Source of the DNA: Lentisphaerota bacterium
GTDB taxonomy: Bacteria > Verrucomicrobiota > Lentisphaeria > Victivallales > Victivallaceae
DNA: 64,000 nt
Reading direction: 5' to 3'
Assembly: GCA_015061575.1 (NCBI GenBank)
Contig: SUWF01000004.1
Location: 1-64,000, forward strand
The position numbers and the translations under genes were made by a program. The notes under the pieces are model-generated. The model did no database searches. It saw only the letters and a program-made list of their open reading frames with translations, and had not been told where the DNA came from. Positions 40,269 to 50,825 of the stretch are shown one piece after another; position 1 is the stretch's first letter, and every line of letters begins with the position of its first letter.

Positions 40269-43200
40269 ATGCTAAAAAAACTTTCAGCTGTTTTTTGCAG
40301 TCTGGCCGCACTCCTGCTGAGTGCCGATCCGATCGAGCTGCAGCAGGAACTCAAGTTCGACACTGCCGTTAAAGGCTCCACATCCATCCAGCTGGATATA
40401 CCGCCTGTACAGCTGCCGCCGGGCAAAAATGCCGTGCTTAAATTCAATGCCCGGATCGTCACCCCGAACTATGCCGGATGGGGAAATTTGCTGCAAATTG
40501 TCTTGAACAACAAAGTGTTGGACAACACGACCGCCAATGGCGAACAGCGCATACTTTTCCGCAGCAGCAAACTCAAAACCTCCAAAGCCAAAACTCCCAC
40601 GCTGCATTGGTTCGGCAAAAACCGCAACAACACCGCTTTGATAGTTTTCTATGCTCCGGAAAACGCCAGCGAGCTGGCTCCGCAGATCCTCAGCGACCGT
40701 GCGGCCGGATTTGACTACGCCATACGCATCGATGATCTTTTGCGCAGCGGTCAGCCCAACAAGCTCAAATTCAACTATCTTTTGCAGAAACGTCATGTGC
40801 AGAACCGCAATCTGCAGCTTGTCCTGCGCAACATCACTATTGATTTTATCGATCAGGCAACGCCGCAAGCAGACTCGCAGCCGGTTATGGTGAACGGCGA
40901 AATCATGCTGCGTAGCCGTCTGGCACTGGACGCTCCGGCCTCCGGAACCACCGATATAAAAATCGACTTCCCGGCAGTGCAAGTTCCCCGCGGCAAAGTA
41001 CCGGTGCTGGCCTTTAACGCCCGCATCGCCACGCCGTCCATGGGCGGCTGGAACAATTATTTGAAGCTGAAACTGAATAACAAACGTATCGACCGGGAAA
41101 ATCCCGATGGCGAATACCGCTTGCTCCGCCGGGGCATTTATATGCAGAACAGCTTGCCCAAAGAGGTCAACCGGGACTGGTGGCGCAGCAAAAAAGGCGA
41201 TCAGGCGCTGCTGATGTTTTTTGCCCCCGAAAGCGCAACTGAACTGGAAAAGCGTGTAACCGGCAACCGGGAATGCAGATATGACTACGAAATCGATATC
41301 AGCGATCTGGTAAACCGTTTGGAAATCGGTGCTGACGACCGGATCGAAAGCAACGAAAATAACTCTTTGCAGTTATCCTACTCGCTGATGCGCCGTTATG
41401 TGCAAGGCAAAAACATCCCTTTGATCATCAAAGATCTGCGCATTAAATTCCTGGATAAAAGCGAAGTTGAAAAAGTCCGTCCGCAACCGCAGGCCACCGT
41501 CAAGCGCAATGCTAAAAAGCCCGTTGCCAGCCTCTCCGGCAATGGTGCGGTGCTGGAAGTTGCCGCCGATGGAACGTTGCAGCTGCAGCTGGCGGGAGAA
41601 ACCGTTTTCATGGACAGCTTTTTCAGTTATCCGGCTAAACCAATGATGAAATACAATGCTTTTGGCCATAATCCCTCCGGCAATGCCGCTGATTGGCAAG
41701 TCAACGTTAAACAGGAAGCGCAAAGTCTGTATTTGACTGCCCGCAGCGGAGCTTTTGAAATCCGGCGTAAAATCACGTTCGACGGCAGGCGATTCAACTT
41801 CCTTGATCAGCTCAAAAATATCTCTCAAGCCAATTCCGCATTGGCTTTTTTTGACCGTTTTTCCGGCAATGATCTGAAAAGAAATTCGGTCAAACTGGCC
41901 GGACAAGCCGATGTGCGGGGAACCGTGGATTTTTTCGGCGCCAGCAATCCGACGGTTTTTCTGCCCGGCAAAAAATCCGCCTGGGGTGTGGTTTACGAAG
42001 ATACCGTATCCCGGGCGCAACTGCAGCTGCGCAGTCAGGCGGCTTTGTATGAAGCCGGTTCCGTGGGCTGCGGAGCCAAGCCCAACGATACAATTGAACG
42101 CGAATTTGCAATTTATCCGCTCGCCGGCGGCGATTACTTTGATTTTATCAATCAAGTCCGCCGGGATTGGGGCATGAACAAATTCACCATCCCCGGCACG
42201 CTGGCTTTTTCGCCCCGGGGCCAGCAGCCGGATAAGCCCAACAAACTCGCCGTGATAAAACCATGGTTTGAATTTTGCTATTACGGCAACAACAGCGATT
42301 TGGACGGAGCTTTGATGAGCCGTCAGGAATTCACCGCCAAAGCCCAAAAGCAGCTCAAGCAGTTGCGCAGCAAGCGTGCAGATGTAAGAGTTTTTGCCAG
42401 CATCGAAAATAATCTCGTACCCTTCGACTGCCGCCAATATGATTGGGCCAGACAGATCCGCCAGAAAGGCGTCAAGGAAGCCCGCAATGCCGAAGGTATC
42501 CGCTACGGACAGTTTCTCAGCAAAGAGCTGACCGAAAAACTCGATGCAGTTACTCCGCTCAAGGACTCCATCATCCGTTCCGCTGACGGCCGGGCCATGA
42601 TCGACAACATGTACCCGAGCACCCCGGTGATCAATTTGATGGTGCAGCCGGAATTGGGCAACAGCCGCTATAAACAAATGATCGAACAGATCGATTTTCT
42701 GATGGATAAAGTTGGGGTGGACAGCATCTATATTGACCAGTTCCAGCCCTACACGATCGGCGGTTTCAGCGAAAACCGCTGGGATGGCCGCACCGTGGAG
42801 CTGGCCCCAGACGGGTCGATCCAACGTTACCGCTACAGTTACGCCCTGACCGGCGCCACCGCCCGGGCGGCGATCATCAAGCACATCACCGACAAAGGCG
42901 GACTGGTGCTGACCAACGGACAAAGTATGAGCAAAGAAGAACAAGGCTTGTTCCGGCTGGCGTTTCAGGAAATGGAAAATGACTCCGTAAATCCAATGCT
43001 TTTTATCGATGAATGTCCGCCGGAATTCCGCTGGCAGAGTGTAAGCCACCTGGGTTGTCCGGTAGCACTGGGGATCCGTCCCCGCAAATATCTGGATGTT
43101 TCGGTCCGTCCCAACCGGGCCGCTGAAGCGCTGACCAAAGGCGTGATAACTGCTCTGCGCAACGGGCTGCTTTACTATGTATATATATATGATATCCACA

Positions 43201-43487
43201 CCGATGGCAAAAGCGACTCCGGCAGTTTTGATATGTTTGAACGGATGTTTCCGTTTACTCCGGTGGAGCTCAACGCCGGTTATCTCATTGGCAAAGAGCG
43301 CATCATCACTGCGGTATCCAAAAAATTCACTGCAGGCGGCAGTCAAAAACCACGCTGTACGCACTACAACAAACGCGGCATCCCTGCTCCGGCCAAATTT
43401 GCCGTCACCGGTCAGCCCGGAGCCTGGCAAGTGGAAGTAAAATTGAACGATTGGAATGAAATAGCTATTATAGAAATAAACCAATAA
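40269..43487 (+). CDS. Large secreted protein with tandem domain repeat and TIM-barrel-like region
   Basis: 1072 residues with a Sec signal peptide ([15 protein letters not shown]). Residues about 22-197 and 214-400 are two copies of one domain: [15 protein letters not shown] versus [15 protein letters not shown], then [10 protein letters not shown] versus [10 protein letters not shown], then Y-LLQKRHVQ versus Y-SLMRRYVQ. After a Pro/Lys linker comes a beta-sandwich region (440-640) and a TIM-barrel-like part with [13 protein letters not shown] and [14 protein letters not shown], similar in style to DUF6259 or alpha-galactosidase-like enzymes. Catalytic residues are not assigned. Preceded by GATAGGAGAA. 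Confidence 0.7.
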   Translation: MLKKLSAVFCSLAALLLSADPIELQQELKFDTAVKGSTSIQLDIPPVQLPPGKNAVLKFNARIVTPNYAGWGNLLQIVLNNKVLDNTTANGEQRILFRSSKLKTSKAKTPTLHWFGKNRNNTALIVFYAPENASELAPQILSDRAAGFDYAIRIDDLLRSGQPNKLKFNYLLQKRHVQNRNLQLVLRNITIDFIDQATPQADSQPVMVNGEIMLRSRLALDAPASGTTDIKIDFPAVQVPRGKVPVLAFNARIATPSMGGWNNYLKLKLNNKRIDRENPDGEYRLLRRGIYMQNSLPKEVNRDWWRSKKGDQALLMFFAPESATELEKRVTGNRECRYDYEIDISDLVNRLEIGADDRIESNENNSLQLSYSLMRRYVQGKNIPLIIKDLRIKFLDKSEVEKVRPQPQATVKRNAKKPVASLSGNGAVLEVAADGTLQLQLAGETVFMDSFFSYPAKPMMKYNAFGHNPSGNAADWQVNVKQEAQSLYLTARSGAFEIRRKITFDGRRFNFLDQLKNISQANSALAFFDRFSGNDLKRNSVKLAGQADVRGTVDFFGASNPTVFLPGKKSAWGVVYEDTVSRAQLQLRSQAALYEAGSVGCGAKPNDTIEREFAIYPLAGGDYFDFINQVRRDWGMNKFTIPGTLAFSPRGQQPDKPNKLAVIKPWFEFCYYGNNSDLDGALMSRQEFTAKAQKQLKQLRSKRADVRVFASIENNLVPFDCRQYDWARQIRQKGVKEARNAEGIRYGQFLSKELTEKLDAVTPLKDSIIRSADGRAMIDNMYPSTPVINLMVQPELGNSRYKQMIEQIDFLMDKVGVDSIYIDQFQPYTIGGFSENRWDGRTVELAPDGSIQRYRYSYALTGATARAAIIKHITDKGGLVLTNGQSMSKEEQGLFRLAFQEMENDSVNPMLFIDECPPEFRWQSVSHLGCPVALGIRPRKYLDVSVRPNRAAEALTKGVITALRNGLLYYVYIYDIHTDGKSDSGSFDMFERMFPFTPVELNAGYLIGKERIITAVSKKFTAGGSQKPRCTHYNKRGIPAPAKFAVTGQPGAWQVEVKLNDWNEIAIIEINQ

Positions 43488-43513
43488 CAAATCATCAAAC
43501 GAAAGGTCAAATC

Positions 43514-44275
43514 ATGAAAAAATCTTTTACGCTGATCGAACTCCTGGTTGTAATTGCCATCATCGCCATCCTGGCCGCCATGCTGCTGCCCGCGCTTTCC
43601 GCCGCCCGGGAACGGGCCCGGCAAAGCAGCTGCATAAGCCGCCTCAAGCAGCTGACGTTGGCGGAAGTAATGTATTCCGGCGACAATAACGACTATGTCT
43701 GCTGCTTTTGGAATACCCGCAAAGACCGCTATTATGTCAACACTTACGGCAACGTTGGCCAGGGTCATGCCTCCATGGATAATGCGATCTGGCAGCTGGG
43801 CACCGGCGGATATTTCGGCACCACCTACGAATGGTCTATCAACTCCGGCATGGCTTTGACTCACGCCAATAAAAAGGATTATGTGTGGCTGAAAAACAAT
43901 ATTTTCACCTGCCCCAGCGACACTGCCAACTCCAATATGGACAACGGTACCAGCAGTTATATCGAATACAAATTTGACGATGTGGCAGCCTATGGCGGCA
44001 CCACCGGCAATGGCGGAACTTACAGCGGCAGTTCCACGCTGAAAAAGTATGACAACGCTCCCCGGGTGATCGTAGGCAAACACAGCCCGGACAACACCAT
44101 CTGGCTGGATACGTTCAAAAGTGGTGACGCCACAAGCTATGTACTCAATCACCCCAGCGGTCAGGTCAACTGCGGCAAACTCGGCGGCCACGTCGATACC
44201 GGCAATGCGTTGCCAGAACCAGCTAAAGGTCAGATCCACGTTCTGGAAGTGTTTGATAAATTAGCGCTCAAATAA
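43514..44275 (+). CDS. Pseudopilin-like protein with degenerate H-X9-DG motif
   Basis: 253 residues starting [16 protein letters not shown], so the prepilin leader is only four residues before the processed Phe. The N-terminal helix is nearly identical to that of the 4240 protein, up to ERARQ. In place of the C-terminal H-X9-DGHV pattern it has [15 protein letters not shown], with the Asp lost and one residue gained. The ribosome-binding context (GAAAGGTCAAA) is also like that of 4240. It ends the second LacI module. Confidence 0.85.
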   Translation: MKKSFTLIELLVVIAIIAILAAMLLPALSAARERARQSSCISRLKQLTLAEVMYSGDNNDYVCCFWNTRKDRYYVNTYGNVGQGHASMDNAIWQLGTGGYFGTTYEWSINSGMALTHANKKDYVWLKNNIFTCPSDTANSNMDNGTSSYIEYKFDDVAAYGGTTGNGGTYSGSSTLKKYDNAPRVIVGKHSPDNTIWLDTFKSGDATSYVLNHPSGQVNCGKLGGHVDTGNALPEPAKGQIHVLEVFDKLALK

Positions 44276-44345
44276 GGTGATCAAAAAAACCATTCAAAAT
44301 CCAATAATGAGCAAAAACACAACCGGATAAAAAGGTAATTCGGAA

Positions 44346-44380
44346 GCTGTTGCAAAACCGTCAAGTTTTGATGTAACCCC
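44346..44380 (+). repeat. Hairpin repeat, copy B (degenerate)
   Basis: GCTGTTGCAAAAC, one changed base, then GTCAAGTTTTG matches the minus-strand reading of the hairpin at 92-125; the last third (ATGTAACCCC) has diverged, so the stem is no longer perfect. Two copies 44 kb apart indicate a dispersed element. Confidence 0.5.
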
Positions 44381-44406
44381 AAAAATTCGGACGGGTTAAA
44401 TTATGT

Positions 44407-44443
44407 GGAATGGGTTCGGTATTTTACCGGACTCATTCCTTTT
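44407..44443 (+). terminator. Intrinsic terminator after the second LacI module
   Basis: A 14-bp stem (44407-44420 with 44426-44439, two G-T pairs) around the loop ATTTT is followed by TTTT. It would end the LacI/large protein/pseudopilin transcript. Confidence 0.65.
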
Positions 44444-44579
44444 AATTTGCTATATCGTGCAGAAAAAAATTAAAAATATTGCTTGCGACCTGAAAAAAAA
44501 TTTGTATTTAATGCGGTACGGAGCTACATTACTCCTCAGATAGAGTTCATCTGTCGGAATAGATGGAAAGGAATAAAAT

Positions 44580-46169
44580 ATGAGCAGATTTGCAATAATT
44601 TTAACTGTCTTTGCCTTGCCATGGCTGCCGCTCTTTGCTTCGACCTTTGAAAAAAGCCCGGTGTTTGATTTGAAATTACCCATCAATAAGATCTTGCTCA
44701 AAACCTGGGAACAAAACTCTTTAGCGGTTCCGCCGCCAGCTTCGGATGCGGTTTTTCTGCGGCGGCTTATGCTCACGGCTGCCGGACGCTTGCCCACAGC
44801 CGATGAGGTACAGGGTTTTCTGGATGACGAAACTCCCAATAAACACGCCGTCTGGATCGAAAAAGTCCTCAACTCTCCGGAATATGCCGATATGCAGGCC
44901 ATGCGGTTTGCCGATATGCTCCGGATCAAATCGGAATTTCCCATCAATCTCTGGCCCAATGCTGTGCAATTTTATCACCGCAAGATACATGACGATATTT
45001 TAAGCGATCGCTCGCTCAAAGATATGTTTTATGAAATGCTGACCGTTTCCGGCAGTAATTTCCGGACAGCTTATGCCAATTTTTTCCGGGCCAGCGCCGA
45101 CCGTTCGCCGGAAGGGTTGGCTAAAATGGTGCTGCTGACCACCATGAATATGCGCGAAAGTGCTTTACCGGAAGAGGATTTCAAAGAATTCGCCAAACTT
45201 TTCAGCTGCATACGCTACAAAAGTACCTATGAGTGGAAAGAGGAGATCGTCTACAGCGATTATATCCCGCAAACTTTTGCTGCCGCATTGCCGGACGGTC
45301 AAAAACTCGCTGTCGATACCGCCCGGCAGGATCCCCGCAAGATCTTTGCCGACTGGCTGCTGAACGAACAGAATCCTTACTTTGCCCGGGCGTTTGTCAA
45401 CAAAGTCTGGTACTGGGTATTCGGCAGCGGCATATCGCCCCGGGCGGATCAGTTGGAATTGATCAAAGAAAGCGGCTTCTGGGATAATTTGCTGGGCAAA
45501 AAAAGCTCCGGCAGCAACGAACCGTTTTCCGAAGAACTGCAGAATTATCTTATCAAAGAGTTTCAGCAGAATAATTACAGTCTGAAGCATCTTTACAGAG
45601 TCATTTTGAACTCGATGGCTTTTCAGGCATCGTCGCTGGATCAGAGCGAAGCGCTGCTGCGCTTCCATGCGGCATATCCGGTACGGCGGTTGGAATCGGA
45701 AGTATTGATTGATGCCCTGGGCAGCATCACCCGCAGCTATGACCGCTACATGAGTGTGATTCCGGAACCATTCACTTATCTGCCCTACAGCAGCAAAGCG
45801 ATCAATATTGCTGACGGCAGTATTTCCACCGGGGTGCTGGACAGCTTTGGCCGTCCGCCCCGGGATTCCGGCCAATTCTCTGAGCGCAATACCGCCAGCA
45901 CGGATTCGCAAAATCTTTATTTGATGAATTCGGCGGCGTTGTACCGGCGCATCAATGAGTACAGCCGCAGCCTGCAGCGCCGCTACCGGGACGAAAACAG
46001 CCGGCTCAACCGGCTCTATTTGGATATATTATCCCGTTATCCAACCGGCAAAGAGCGCAAGGCGTTCCGCAAATACCAGCAGAGTCTGGAAAAAAAATTC
46101 CAGGGCATGGTCTGGAGCGACACGGTGTGGGTATTGTTCAACAGCAAAGAATTTCTCTTTTATCATTGA
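44580..46169 (+). CDS. DUF1549/DUF1553 protein
   Basis: 529 residues with a signal peptide (FAIILTVFALPWLPLFAS). FLRRLMLTAAGRLPTADEV is the DUF1549 pattern (helix with R-x-L-P-T/S), and the second half has the DUF1553 signature: NPYFARAFVNKVWYWVFGSGI, LKHLYRVILNSMAFQ, YPVRRLESEVLIDALG. These domains occur together in Planctomycetes and related phyla, usually next to a DUF1501 protein, as here. Their role is not established; a periplasmic or surface function is presumed. The gene lacks the cytochrome-type N-terminal part seen in longer relatives. Confidence 0.88.
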   Translation: MSRFAIILTVFALPWLPLFASTFEKSPVFDLKLPINKILLKTWEQNSLAVPPPASDAVFLRRLMLTAAGRLPTADEVQGFLDDETPNKHAVWIEKVLNSPEYADMQAMRFADMLRIKSEFPINLWPNAVQFYHRKIHDDILSDRSLKDMFYEMLTVSGSNFRTAYANFFRASADRSPEGLAKMVLLTTMNMRESALPEEDFKEFAKLFSCIRYKSTYEWKEEIVYSDYIPQTFAAALPDGQKLAVDTARQDPRKIFADWLLNEQNPYFARAFVNKVWYWVFGSGISPRADQLELIKESGFWDNLLGKKSSGSNEPFSEELQNYLIKEFQQNNYSLKHLYRVILNSMAFQASSLDQSEALLRFHAAYPVRRLESEVLIDALGSITRSYDRYMSVIPEPFTYLPYSSKAINIADGSISTGVLDSFGRPPRDSGQFSERNTASTDSQNLYLMNSAALYRRINEYSRSLQRRYRDENSRLNRLYLDILSRYPTGKERKAFRKYQQSLEKKFQGMVWSDTVWVLFNSKEFLFYH

Positions 46170-46189
46170 TACAGGAGGTTTGAGTTACT

Positions 46190-47500
46190 ATGATCGACCG
46201 GCGTGAATTTATTAAAATGATGACTCTCTGCGGAGTGTATGGAGCTTTCAGCCGGGTATCCGGCAAACTGCTGGCGTCCCCGGTGCGGCAAGACCGGCAA
46301 CCGGCTAAATCGGTTATCGAAATCTGGGTGTGGGGAGGCCCTTCGCATCTGGAAACCTTTGATCCCAAACCCAATGCCGGAAGAGCCTACAACGGCGACC
46401 ACGGCGATATAGCGACCAATGTCAAAGGCATCCGCATCAGCGAATACCTGCCCAAACTGGCGCAGCAGGCGGATAAATACTCGATCATCCGCAGTATGTG
46501 CCACGGCACCAACGGTCACGAAACAGCCACCTATCTTATGCAAACTGGCCGGATGCCCGGCGACGGCATAACTTATCCGGCGATCGGGGCAGTACTGGCC
46601 ATGCTCAAAAGCGGCGAATACAAAGGCAAACTGCCGCCTTATATAGCGTTGACCACCAATAAAGGGCGTTTTTCGGAAAACGGCTTTTTAAGCGACCGTT
46701 TCAAACCGCTGGCTACCGGTTCCAATCCCAATAATCCGCGCTTTCTGGTCGATGGTTTTGTCGCTCCGGGCGGCATCAGCAAAGAGCATGTGCTCAAGCG
46801 CCAGAAATATGCGGAAGAGCTGGATTCCTTCAGCCGCAGCATCACCAGCTGCCGGGAATTGCGGGAGTTTGAAAGTGCCGGAGCTGCTGCGCAAGCTGTA
46901 CTCAACGGCGATGATGCCAAAGCTTTTGATTTGAATCTGGAAAGCGACGCCGTGCGCAACCGCTACGGCCGCACCCGCTTCGGACAGTGCTGTCTGGCGG
47001 CCAGACGCCTGGTGGAACTTGGGGTACCATACATAACCATCAACGCTCAGGGCTGGGATACGCACAAAAAGCATTTTGAATCAATGGAGCGGCTCGGCCC
47101 GGAATTTGATCAGGGCTTTTCGGCCCTGCTGGAAGATCTGCACGAAAAGAAGCTGCTTGATACCACGCTGATATGGTGTACCGGTGAATTTGGCCGCACC
47201 CCCCGGGTGGATTATCACGAACCCTGGAACGGCGGGCGCAACCACTATTGCCGCTGTTTCAGCACAGTAGTTGCCGGTGGCGGCTTTGCGGGCGGCAAGG
47301 TGCTGGGCGCCTCGGATGCCCGGGGTGAATTTCCGGTGGATCGGCCGGTTTCGCCGGTGGATTTGCTGTGGAGCATCTATGAATTGGCCGGGATCGATCC
47401 CGCCAGCCGGATGCCGAATCCGCGCAATCTGGATCTTACCATCCTGCCGCGTGACGGCGGAAAAAATAAACTCAAAGAACTTTATCGGGAGCAGGTATGA
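46190..47500 (+). CDS. DUF1501 protein (alkaline-phosphatase-like fold)
   Basis: 436 residues. DRREFIK near the N-terminus is a twin-arginine-like export motif. SVIEIWVWGGPSHLETFDPK is the DUF1501 opening; TLIWCTGEFGRTPRV and GRNHYCRCFSTVVAGGGFAGG are the other conserved segments, and the fold is related to sulfatases and phosphatases. Exported together with its DUF1549/DUF1553 neighbour 20 bases upstream. AGGAGG lies 10 bases before the start. Confidence 0.9.
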   Translation: MIDRREFIKMMTLCGVYGAFSRVSGKLLASPVRQDRQPAKSVIEIWVWGGPSHLETFDPKPNAGRAYNGDHGDIATNVKGIRISEYLPKLAQQADKYSIIRSMCHGTNGHETATYLMQTGRMPGDGITYPAIGAVLAMLKSGEYKGKLPPYIALTTNKGRFSENGFLSDRFKPLATGSNPNNPRFLVDGFVAPGGISKEHVLKRQKYAEELDSFSRSITSCRELREFESAGAAAQAVLNGDDAKAFDLNLESDAVRNRYGRTRFGQCCLAARRLVELGVPYITINAQGWDTHKKHFESMERLGPEFDQGFSALLEDLHEKKLLDTTLIWCTGEFGRTPRVDYHEPWNGGRNHYCRCFSTVVAGGGFAGGKVLGASDARGEFPVDRPVSPVDLLWSIYELAGIDPASRMPNPRNLDLTILPRDGGKNKLKELYREQV

Positions 47501-49620
47501 AATTTTGGTGTTTTTTCCTGACAGCTGCAGTTGCAGCAATATCCGGAACTTTACAGGCAGCGCATATCGGCTTTTTGATGCCTGCCGGCGGTCAACAGGG
47601 TTCCACTGTGGATGTGATCATTGGCGGACAAGCGTTCTGGGGAGTAAGAGAAGCGTGGATCAGCGGCCAGGGTGTAACGGTCGAATCCGTACAGTTTGTG
47701 CGCAATCTGCCGCTGCCGGACGGACGACAGCGCCGCTGGATCAATCAGGTTTTGCGCAATTATCACCAGAAAAAGCCCAACAACATACCCAAACCCGAAG
47801 ATCAGGAAGGGTGGCGCAAACACGATTTTTATGACCGTTTATACGACTTGACTGACTGCGAACGGGATATATTGTACCGTTTTCTGCTGGTTCCCCGCAA
47901 CAGCCTGCAAGCGAGTCCGGCGATTGCCGGGCGAGCCATCGTGCGGCTGAAAATAGCCAAAGATGCACCGGTCGGCGAACGGGAATTCCGCCTGATCGGG
48001 CGGGATGGCAAATTGAGCAATCCACTTAAATTCATAATTGGTAATGTGCCGGAATTCCGGGAAGATTTCTTCCCCTATCCCCCGGCTAAAAAAACGGTTC
48101 CGGAAATAACTATCCCCGCCGCCATCAACGGCCAGATCACACCGGGCGAAATCGATCACTTTCAGTTCAAACTCGCCAAAGGCAAAACTGTATCGTTCAG
48201 ATTGCTGGGACGCTACTTTAATGCGTTCATCGGCGACGGCGTGCCCGGACACTTTCAGGCAATAATGGAAGTGCTTGATACCAAAGGCAAAGTGCTTGCC
48301 TATGCCGATGACCACTACTTTGATCCCGATCCGGCATTGACTTTTACCGCCCCGGCTGACGGTACTTATGTACTGCAGGTGCGCGATGCGCTCTACCGGG
48401 GCCGGGAAGATTTTGTCTACCGGATCAACGCCTTTCCGGGCAAGCTGCCGCTGCCGGAAAGCCCGGAGCCGAAAATCGCCAAGCTCAAAGTCATCGATGC
48501 CGGGAATCTGCTTTTATCCGATCCGGTCAGCTATCCGGTGATGATCAAACATGTCTTGCACAAAGCATCCGGCAACAATTACAAACTCAAACTCAAAAAG
48601 GGCGAAACCGTTGTGCTGGAAGTCTTTGCCCGCCGTCTGGCGCTGCCGCCGGATATGCGTTTGATCGTCAAAGACAGTTCCGGCAAGATCCTGACGCATA
48701 ACGATGACGCTCAGCGGCTCAAAGCAGGCTTGATCCTGCATAATTCAGCTGACCCGGTAATAACTTTTACTGCTCCGGCAAGTGATACCTACACGGTCAA
48801 CGCAGCTGATACCGCAGCGCATTACGGCGCAGCGTACAAATATTATTTAAGAATAGATAAAGAGCGCCCCCGCTTTGCCGTTTACAGCGTGCCTTCTGCG
48901 CTGCATCTGACAGCCGACAGCGCCAATCCCATCACGCTGGTCGCCGAGCGGTTCGATAATTTTAAGGGCGAAATCAAATTAAAGATCAAATCGCCAGCCC
49001 ATTACCGTTTTGTCGGCAGCGACACCATCCCCGCTGACTGCGAACGCACCACGCTGACGATCACCGGCAAATATGACAACAAACGTCCGGTACAGACGGT
49101 AGTCATTGAAGCATCGCACGGCGATTTTACCACCTGCGTGATCCCGGGCGACGAAGCTACGCAGGCCTTTGCCTACACGCATATAAATCCGGCGCAAAAC
49201 TTCTTGACCCGGGTCGTTCGCCGTGGCATTGGTTTTAACTGGCAGCAGAAAAAACCGCAGATAGTTTTGAATAATAAACCGGTAACGCTGACTGCCAATT
49301 TGACTGCCGGCGGTTTGCCGGTTAATGTGGAAGTATCGCTGCAGCCGGTGGACCTGCCGGAATGGATCAAACTTGTTCCCAATAAAAAATCCCGACAGAA
49401 AACCAGGCTGATCAAGCTCAAGAAAAAACGCACCCGCTTGGAACTGCCGTCGCTGCAAATAACTTTGCAAGCCACCAACAAGGCCGCCGGCAAGGAGGCT
49501 AATGTGTTGTTTAAAGCCACTTGGACGGTGGTCAGCAAACCCGATAAAAATGGCAAAGTCCGCCGCTACCACAACGAAGTTCTGCTGCCGGCATTGCATA
49601 TCAAAGGAGGTAAAATTTGA
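47497..49620 (+). CDS. Secreted protein with PPC (pre-peptidase C-terminal) domains
   Basis: 707 residues with a Sec signal peptide. Residues about 215-310 (DHFQFKLAKGKTVSFRLLG, DPALTFTAPADGTYVLQVRD) and 350-450 (NNYKLKLKKGETVVLEVFA, DPVITFTAPASDTYTVNAAD) are two PPC-type beta-sandwich domains. An N-terminal region (GGQQGSTVDVIIGGQAF) and a C-terminal Ig-like region flank them. PPC proteins of this type accompany DUF1501 genes in PVC bacteria. Start overlaps the DUF1501 stop as ATGA. Confidence 0.82.
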   Translation: MKFWCFFLTAAVAAISGTLQAAHIGFLMPAGGQQGSTVDVIIGGQAFWGVREAWISGQGVTVESVQFVRNLPLPDGRQRRWINQVLRNYHQKKPNNIPKPEDQEGWRKHDFYDRLYDLTDCERDILYRFLLVPRNSLQASPAIAGRAIVRLKIAKDAPVGEREFRLIGRDGKLSNPLKFIIGNVPEFREDFFPYPPAKKTVPEITIPAAINGQITPGEIDHFQFKLAKGKTVSFRLLGRYFNAFIGDGVPGHFQAIMEVLDTKGKVLAYADDHYFDPDPALTFTAPADGTYVLQVRDALYRGREDFVYRINAFPGKLPLPESPEPKIAKLKVIDAGNLLLSDPVSYPVMIKHVLHKASGNNYKLKLKKGETVVLEVFARRLALPPDMRLIVKDSSGKILTHNDDAQRLKAGLILHNSADPVITFTAPASDTYTVNAADTAAHYGAAYKYYLRIDKERPRFAVYSVPSALHLTADSANPITLVAERFDNFKGEIKLKIKSPAHYRFVGSDTIPADCERTTLTITGKYDNKRPVQTVVIEASHGDFTTCVIPGDEATQAFAYTHINPAQNFLTRVVRRGIGFNWQQKKPQIVLNNKPVTLTANLTAGGLPVNVEVSLQPVDLPEWIKLVPNKKSRQKTRLIKLKKKRTRLELPSLQITLQATNKAAGKEANVLFKATWTVVSKPDKNGKVRRYHNEVLLPALHIKGGKI

Positions 49621-50735
49621 TTTTTTCGCACAGTAATTTCAACAGCGCTACCGGTATCCGGGAAGATTTTTTTGCCATAACGCCCCGCCCCGGGATAGAT
49701 TTTGCCGCCGAAGTATCCACGCTGCTGGCCGAATATGAACAGCGGCTGCCCGAGTTCGGCTGCTCTCTGGCCAGTGAAATGTTTTTGCGTTTTCACCTCA
49801 GCGACGTCACCACGCAAAGCCCGGTACTGCAAAAATTGCTGACCAACCGGCAGGTGTTTGTATCCATCGTGGGCCAGCAGCCGACCGAAACCGGCAGCCG
49901 GGTGGCGTTGGAAGCCTGGCACTGGAGCAATGCTGCCAAAAGCGGAACTTCCAACCAGTTGCAAATATCTTTGCAGAATTATCAGCCATTGTGGTTCAAT
50001 TTGCCGCAATGCAGTTCGCAGGGCAGTTTTGACCAGACGGCCGAAGAATTTGCCTGCCTCAAGGATTTTCTGGCGCAGCACAACGCCAATATCAAAGATC
50101 ACACTGTCCGCACCTGGCTGTACTGCCGGGATGTGGACAATAATTACGCCGGATTGGTCGATGCCCGCAATAAGTTTTTTGCCCGAAACGGTTTGACTGC
50201 TGATACTCACTTTATTGCCAGTACCGGCATTGAAGGTCAGAGCAGCGATGTACATCGCTTAGTGCAGATGGATTCATTGAGTTATCCGGATTTGCAAGCC
50301 GGTCAGATGTTCTATCTGACGGCTCCGGAGATGCTTTCGCCCACGACGATTTACGGAGTAAGTTTTGAACGGGGTACCCGGTTGATTTTCGGTGACCGCT
50401 CGCACTATTTTATTTCCGGCACTGCCAGCATCGACAAAGCCGGCATGGTCGTACATGTTGGCGATGTAAGAAAGCAGACCATGCGTATGCTTGACAATAT
50501 TGAAGCGTTGCTGCAATCCGGCGATGCCAAAATCAGCGATATTGTTTGCGGAACGTTGTATTTGCGCGATCCGGCTGACAGTGCGCAGGTGTTGAATATA
50601 GTCCGTCAGCGTTTGGGGCGAACACTGCCGCTGGTAACGGTCAAAGCTCCGGTTTGCCGTCCAGCCTGGCTGGTGGAGCTGGAATGTATAGCCATAAACA
50701 ATAAAGGCAACGCCAACTACGCTGACTTGAAGTAA
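49617..50735 (+). CDS. RidA/YjgF-like protein, possibly chorismatase (FkbO/Hyg5) related
   Basis: 372 residues. The C-terminal third (YFISGTASIDKAGMVVHVGD, then VRKQTMRMLDNIEALLQ) is a RidA/YjgF domain. The two-domain arrangement and VRTWLYCRDVDNNYAGLVDARN resemble FkbO/Hyg5 chorismatases, but I cannot confirm the active site. The start is TTG at 49617: AGGAGG at 49605-49610 lies six bases before it and the codon overlaps the previous stop. No signal peptide, so it is cytoplasmic, unlike its three exported operon partners. Confidence 0.7.
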   Translation: MIFSHSNFNSATGIREDFFAITPRPGIDFAAEVSTLLAEYEQRLPEFGCSLASEMFLRFHLSDVTTQSPVLQKLLTNRQVFVSIVGQQPTETGSRVALEAWHWSNAAKSGTSNQLQISLQNYQPLWFNLPQCSSQGSFDQTAEEFACLKDFLAQHNANIKDHTVRTWLYCRDVDNNYAGLVDARNKFFARNGLTADTHFIASTGIEGQSSDVHRLVQMDSLSYPDLQAGQMFYLTAPEMLSPTTIYGVSFERGTRLIFGDRSHYFISGTASIDKAGMVVHVGDVRKQTMRMLDNIEALLQSGDAKISDIVCGTLYLRDPADSAQVLNIVRQRLGRTLPLVTVKAPVCRPAWLVELECIAINNKGNANYADLK

Positions 50736-50752
50736 CCGTCTATACCCACGAC

Positions 50753-50792
50753 CGGGGTTGTGGCAAACACCTTGCCGCAGCCCCGTTTTTTT
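50753..50792 (+). terminator. Strong intrinsic terminator of the DUF1501 operon
   Basis: Positions 50753-50766 pair with 50772-50785 (14 bp, CGGGGTTG with CAGCCCCG at the base) and seven T follow. It closes the 44580-50735 operon. Confidence 0.85.
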
Positions 50793-50825
50793 GTGCAAAA
50801 AACTATTGACGGATTATATATCAGG

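Larger units (their letters stand above)
44276..44579. other. Intergenic region with repeat copy, terminator and promoter
   Basis: 304 bases without a gene. Contents in order: a decayed copy of the hairpin repeat (44346-44380), an intrinsic terminator (44407-44443), a promoter candidate TTGCGA-N16-TATTTA (44483-44510), and a leader with GGAAAGGAA before the next start. Confidence 0.6.

Noticed and set aside
41373-43490. 705-codon minus-strand frame opposite the large secreted protein
   Set aside because: It mirrors a gene with signal peptide, ribosome-binding site and repeated domains; the antisense product has no recognisable domain. The same applies to long antisense frames at 16450-17565, 21486-22559, 27848-29083, 34936-36357 and 51500-52849.
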